Assembly (NCBI GenBank): GCA_017409845.1
Contig: JAFQRY010000032.1
Location: 79,783-123,666 of the forward strand
Direction: 5' to 3'
Origin: Clostridia bacterium
GTDB lineage: Bacteria > Bacillota > Clostridia > Oscillospirales > Acutalibacteraceae
Length of the DNA stretch: 43,884 nt
In this document: positions 40,907 to 43,884 of the stretch, piece by piece
How positions within the stretch are numbered: position 1 is the first letter of the stretch
Layout of the letters: the number at the start of each line of letters is the position of its first letter
Made by a program: the position numbers and the translations under genes
Notes under the pieces: generated by a model
What the model saw: only the letters and a program-made list of their open reading frames with translations
Database searches by the model: none
Told to the model about the DNA's origin: nothing

Positions 40907-42328
40907 ATGGAGAAAAATTTTTCGGCGGAATATGCTTCAAATGTTGCAATGCTTGACAGAGATTTGCGTCTGAACGCAAGCTTTGACCTTGTCGGCAGAG
41001 AAATTAAAATAGATAAACGGAGTGCAAAGCTTTATTTTATCGACGGCTTCTGTAAGGATGAAATTCTTGAAAAAGTTATGGAGTTTCTGATGAAAGCCGA
41101 TGAAAGGGAAATAAAGACCTGCAAAACAACAAGGGATTTTGCCAATAAATTCGTGCCCTATGTTGAAACCGATGTTCATTCGAGGGCCAGTGATTTCATA
41201 AAGGCGGTTCTTTCGGGAGCAATCGGAATGATTGTTGAAGGGTATCCCGAGGCAGTTATGATTGATGCAAGAACCTATCCCGTACGCTCAGTCGGAGAGC
41301 CAGAAAACGACAGAGTCCTGCGCGGACCGCACGACGGCTTTGTTGAAACCCTTGTTTTTAACACTGCACTTATCCGCCGAAGAATAAGGGATACCGACCT
41401 GACAATGGAAATCCATTCCGTCGGCAAAAAATCAAAAACCGATGTCTGTATCTGCTATATGCAGGGCAGAGTGAACGAAAAAATGCTGAACACCCTGAGA
41501 AAAAAGATTGATTCAATTTCAATAAATTCGCTTTCCATGGGTCAGCAGAGTCTTATCGACTGCCTTGTGCCGAAGCAATGGTATAATCCCTTCCCGAAGG
41601 TAAGATATACCGAAAGACCCGATGCGGTTGCAGCAAGCATACTTGAAGGGAGCATGGTTGTTATAACCGATAATTCTCCCGCAGCGATGATAATTCCGTC
41701 GGGCATCTTCGATTTTCTGCAGGATACCAACGATTATTATATGTCGCCCGTTATCGGGTCATATATGAGAATAATTCGCATGTTTATTTTTGCAATGACG
41801 ATGCTGCTTATTCCGATATGGCTTCTCCTGATAAAGAATCCGGATTATATTCCCGAATGGCTGAGTTTCATAAAAATCGAAGAGGAATACACTCTGCCGA
41901 TAGTGGCACAGCTTTTTATCGTTGAGGTTGTTATAGATGCAATCAAGCTTGCATCAATCAACACTCCGCAGTCGCTCAGCGGCTCATTCGGAGTTATAGG
42001 AGCACTTGTGCTCGGTGAATTTGCGGTTTCGGCAGGATGGTTTGTGCCCGAGGTTGTGCTTTATATGGCGTTTGTTGCGCTTACGAATTTCACCCAGCCA
42101 AGCTTTGAACTCGGCTACGCCTTCAAGCTTTTCAGGATGATGCTGATTGCCCTTATTGCACTTTTCAATGTGTGGGGCTTCGCCGCAGGAATAATTATTG
42201 TTACTGCAGAAATCGCAACAACAAAAACGGTTACGGATCAGTGCTATCTCTATCCGCTTATTCCGTTCAAAGGCTCCGCACTCCTCAGCCTGCTCCTCCG
42301 CCGCCCGCTGAGTAATAAAAATAATTAA
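40907..42328 (+). CDS. spoVAF: GerA-family spore germination protein, SpoVAF-like
   Basis: A 473-residue protein of the GerA/SpoVAF family, A-subunit type. Germinant-receptor A subunits sit in the spore inner membrane; SpoVAF is a paralogue linked to release of dipicolinic acid. The soluble N-terminal half has GPHDGFVETLVFNTALIRRR and then IRDTDLTMEIHSVGKKSKTD, and CLVPKQWYNPFPKVRYTERP followed by ASILEGSMVVITDNSPAAMI. The C-terminal half has about five membrane segments, including GSYMRIIRMFIFAMTMLLIP and SGSFGVIGALVLGEFAVSAG. The WYNPFPKVRYTERPD block is what I associate with SpoVAF rather than GerAA. The rest of the spoVA operon (A, B, C, D, E) is not next to it. It is the third gene of the spore cluster, 45 bases after the SpoIID-like gene. 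Confidence 0.88.
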   Translation: MEKNFSAEYASNVAMLDRDLRLNASFDLVGREIKIDKRSAKLYFIDGFCKDEILEKVMEFLMKADEREIKTCKTTRDFANKFVPYVETDVHSRASDFIKAVLSGAIGMIVEGYPEAVMIDARTYPVRSVGEPENDRVLRGPHDGFVETLVFNTALIRRRIRDTDLTMEIHSVGKKSKTDVCICYMQGRVNEKMLNTLRKKIDSISINSLSMGQQSLIDCLVPKQWYNPFPKVRYTERPDAVAASILEGSMVVITDNSPAAMIIPSGIFDFLQDTNDYYMSPVIGSYMRIIRMFIFAMTMLLIPIWLLLIKNPDYIPEWLSFIKIEEEYTLPIVAQLFIVEVVIDAIKLASINTPQSLSGSFGVIGALVLGEFAVSAGWFVPEVVLYMAFVALTNFTQPSFELGYAFKLFRMMLIALIALFNVWGFAAGIIIVTAEIATTKTVTDQCYLYPLIPFKGSALLSLLLRRPLSNKNN

Positions 42329-42334
42329 AACAAA

Positions 42335-42358
42335 ACGGAACGGTTTTACCCGTTCCGT
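42335..42358 (-). terminator. Terminator of mtaB (minus strand), possibly shared
   Basis: ACGGAACGG-TTTTAC-CCGTTCCGT, a 9-bp stem. Read on the minus strand it is followed by TTTTGTTTTAATT; on the plus strand no T-run follows, so its main direction is that of mtaB. Confidence 0.82.
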
Positions 42359-42371
42359 CACAAAATGAATA

Positions 42372-43652
42372 TCATATCTTTCCAACGCAGAAATCGCCGT
42401 CAACATCGGTGATTTCTGCTTTTATTATACCGCTGAGCTCGCGGGTGCAGGGGATTTTTACGGGAGTATAATTTGCCGTGTAGCCCTGAGCAAATCCGCC
42501 ATGATGCTCTTCAACAAGCACCTCAAGAGTTTTGCCAATCTGACTTTTCAAAAAATTCTGCCTGATTTCTTCGCAGGTGCTGCTCATAATTGCCGCTCTG
42601 CGTTCCTTTTCGCTTTTCTCAATCTGACCTTCCATTTTTGCCGCAGGAGTGCCGGGTCTTATTGAATAGGGGAACACATGTACCTTTTCAAAGCCGACTT
42701 TTACGGCAAATTCAAGGGATTTTTCAAAATCTTCATCCGTTTCGCCGGGGAATCCGACCATGATATCGGTTGTTATCGTGGCGTCGGCAAATGATGAACG
42801 GAGCTTTTTACAAATCTCATAATATTCCGTGCTGTTGTAGTGTCTGTTCATGCGTTTGAGGGTGCTGTCGCATCCGCTCTGAAGCGAAATATGGAACTGC
42901 GGACAGAATTCGGGAATCTGTGCAAGCCCTTCGATGATTTCATCGGTGATATGATCGGGCTCCAGTGAGCCGAGACGGACTCTTTTTATGCCGTCAAAGG
43001 ATGCCGCAAGCTTAACCGCATCAACGATATTTGTGTCTGTGCCCATGCCGTAGGCGGAAAGGTTGATGCCTACAAGCACTATTTCGGAAAAACCGTTTTT
43101 CTCAAGCTCTGCAATCTCGTTTTTCAGTTCATCAAGCGGCTTTGAACGCACTCTGCCTCTTGCATAGGGGATGATGCAATAAGAACAGAAGCGGTTGCAG
43201 CCGTCCTCAATCTTAACGCTTGCCCTTGTTCTTTCACGGAATGAGCTTATGGTATCGCCCGAGAATTCATCGCCCGTTTTGTGAAGGTCAACGGCAAAAA
43301 TCCTGCCGCTTCCGTTTATATATTGATTTATGTAATCGTGAAGAAAACGGTTGCTCTTGTTGCCGATAACAATGTCTGCTTCATCAAGCTTTTCACCGTA
43401 TTCGGGGAATGCCTGAGGCATGCAGCCCGTGAGAATAACGATGCTTTCGGGATGCTGTTTTTTGAATCTGCGGACAGCCTGCCGTGTTTTCCGGTCGCTT
43501 TCAGCAGTGACCGTGCAGGAATTTATAACATAAACATCGGCTTCCTCGTTGTGGTCGGTAATGATGAAGCCATGCTTTTCAAGGTTTTGTGCCATTGCCT
43601 GGGATTCATATTGATTAACCTTGCATCCAAGGGTATAGAATGCAGCTTTCAT
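42372..43652 (-). CDS. mtaB: tRNA (t6A37) methylthiotransferase MtaB
   Basis: Radical-SAM enzyme that adds a methylthio group to N6-threonylcarbamoyladenosine at position 37 of ANN-decoding tRNAs. The 426-residue product has the N-terminal MTTase domain with Cys10 (LGCKVNQYESQ), Cys46 (NSCTVTAESD) and Cys77 (LTGCMPQ), which hold the auxiliary cluster. The radical-SAM triad is Cys152, Cys156 and Cys159 (EDGCNRFCSYCIIPYARGRV). LVGINLSAYGMG and HISLQSGCDSTLKRMNRHY are family blocks, and a TRAM-like tail ends the protein. TLGCKVNQYESQ and IPYARGRVRS are MtaB-type rather than MiaB-type. AAAGGAG precedes the ATG, and a promoter lies 33 bases upstream of it. It converges on the spore cluster. No missing residues. 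Confidence 0.95.
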   Translation of the reverse strand: MKAAFYTLGCKVNQYESQAMAQNLEKHGFIITDHNEEADVYVINSCTVTAESDRKTRQAVRRFKKQHPESIVILTGCMPQAFPEYGEKLDEADIVIGNKSNRFLHDYINQYINGSGRIFAVDLHKTGDEFSGDTISSFRERTRASVKIEDGCNRFCSYCIIPYARGRVRSKPLDELKNEIAELEKNGFSEIVLVGINLSAYGMGTDTNIVDAVKLAASFDGIKRVRLGSLEPDHITDEIIEGLAQIPEFCPQFHISLQSGCDSTLKRMNRHYNSTEYYEICKKLRSSFADATITTDIMVGFPGETDEDFEKSLEFAVKVGFEKVHVFPYSIRPGTPAAKMEGQIEKSEKERRAAIMSSTCEEIRQNFLKSQIGKTLEVLVEEHHGGFAQGYTANYTPVKIPCTRELSGIIKAEITDVDGDFCVGKI

Positions 43653-43684
43653 AGCCTTCTCCTTTGAGTGTAGCGTTAAAAATA

Positions 43685-43713
43685 ATTATATCAAAAAACG
43701 AAGTTATAATCAA
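43685..43713 (-). promoter_or_regulatory. mtaB: mtaB promoter
   Basis: On the minus strand TTGATT (43713-43708), a 17-base spacer and TATAAT (43690-43685), leaving a leader of about 25 bases before the mtaB SD. Confidence 0.8.
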
Positions 43714-43741
43714 CAGTAAATATATCATATATTATTCCGAA

Positions 43742-43884
43742 AGTGTAGGTTTGTCAATGATGTGTTACAAAATTAGAAAACCTCGCCGAAATTAATAAAA
43801 GCCTTAATATAGTCGGCAGGAGATTTCCAATTCAACGGACGCATGGGGAAATTATTGTATTTTCTGCTGTGAACAGCTAATTGC
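43742..43884 (-). mobile_element. Probable end of an insertion sequence
   Basis: Between the transposase stop (43773) and the mtaB promoter (43713) lies GTGTAGGTTTGTCAATGATG (from about 43744), a sequence of the kind found at IS termini. The other end is outside the window, so the exact boundary, inverted repeat and target duplication cannot be confirmed. Confidence 0.35.
43773..43884 (-). CDS. Transposase C-terminus (partial, runs off the right edge)
   Basis: The minus-strand frame entering at the window edge encodes about 36 residues and a TAA stop: QLAVHSRKYNNFPMRPLNWK, then SPADYIKAFINFGEVF. The Y-N-N-x-x-P-x-x-x-L-x-W-x-(S/T)-P segment is the typical end of an rve/DDE integrase core as in IS3- and IS30-like transposases. 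Everything upstream, including the catalytic triad, is beyond the window, so neither the family nor whether the copy is intact can be judged. It points in the same direction as mtaB and ends 121 bases before the mtaB start codon. Confidence 0.65.
   Translation of the reverse strand, partial: QLAVHSRKYNNFPMRPLNWKSPADYIKAFINFGEVF

Noticed and set aside
42335-42358. Hairpin as the main terminator of the spore cluster
   Set aside because: No T-run follows on the plus strand; the T-run is on the minus-strand side, so it mainly serves mtaB.

Overview
The window looks like chromosome of a low-to-moderate GC, endospore-forming Firmicute of the class Clostridia, probably an Oscillospirales/Ruminococcaceae-type gut bacterium. 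The reasons are a glgC-glgD pair, a HrcA/CIRCE-controlled groESL, SpoIID-like and GerA/SpoVAF-like spore proteins, InlB-type repeat surface protein, strong TTGACA-N17-TATAAT-like promoters, AGGAGG ribosome binding sites and several TTG/GTG starts. This placement rests on gene content and style only; no database search was possible.

Layout. 1-4440: glycogen synthesis operon, with glgC (cut by the left edge), glgD, a membrane-anchored protein of unknown function and glgA, closed by a hairpin terminator. 4455-5108: XRE-type regulator on the minus strand. 5212-7605: a two-gene unit, a histidine-phosphatase-fold protein lacking its catalytic His and a GH35 beta-galactosidase. 7606-8057: terminator, strong promoter and structured leader. 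8058-20263: core information-processing block rpoB-rpoC, rpsL-rpsG-fusA and tuf, with separate promoters before rpoB, rpsL and tuf and candidate leader structures. 20492-21100: zinc-ribbon membrane protein. 21132-23224: minus-strand pair of an SGNH/DUF4886-like hydrolase and an O-antigen-ligase-like membrane protein. 23377-25426: promoter, CIRCE operator, groES and groEL. 25850-27325: secreted protein with PPC-like repeats. 27399-28613: metallophosphoesterase. 28773-30272: GPH/MFS-type sugar symporter. 30440-38341: a 2633-residue surface protein made mostly of about 25 InlB-B/Flg_new-type repeats, ending in an IPDTG sorting-like motif. 38342-38692: terminators, decayed repeat sequence and an inverted repeat that covers the next gene's Shine-Dalgarno. 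38693-42328: three-gene spore cluster (Cna-B-like protein, SpoIID domain plus three peptidoglycan-binding domains, GerA/SpoVAF-like protein). 42372-43652: mtaB on the minus strand. 43773-43884: C-terminus of a transposase running off the right edge.

How the parts relate. Carbohydrate handling recurs (glycogen synthesis, GH35, sugar symporter), but only the glg genes form an obvious pathway. The rpo/str/tuf block is ordinary core machinery in a partly rearranged order: neither the L11-L1-L10-L12 genes nor the L7Ae-family gene usual in Firmicutes is present where expected. The most unusual material is the giant repeat protein, with a helical insertion inside one beta repeat and an unexpected hydrophobic hairpin near its C-terminus; the spore cluster, whose wall-acting proteins have no signal peptides; the SD-masking inverted repeat in front of that cluster; and several enzymes whose catalytic or substrate-binding motif is altered (histidine phosphatase, GlgA, metallophosphoesterase).
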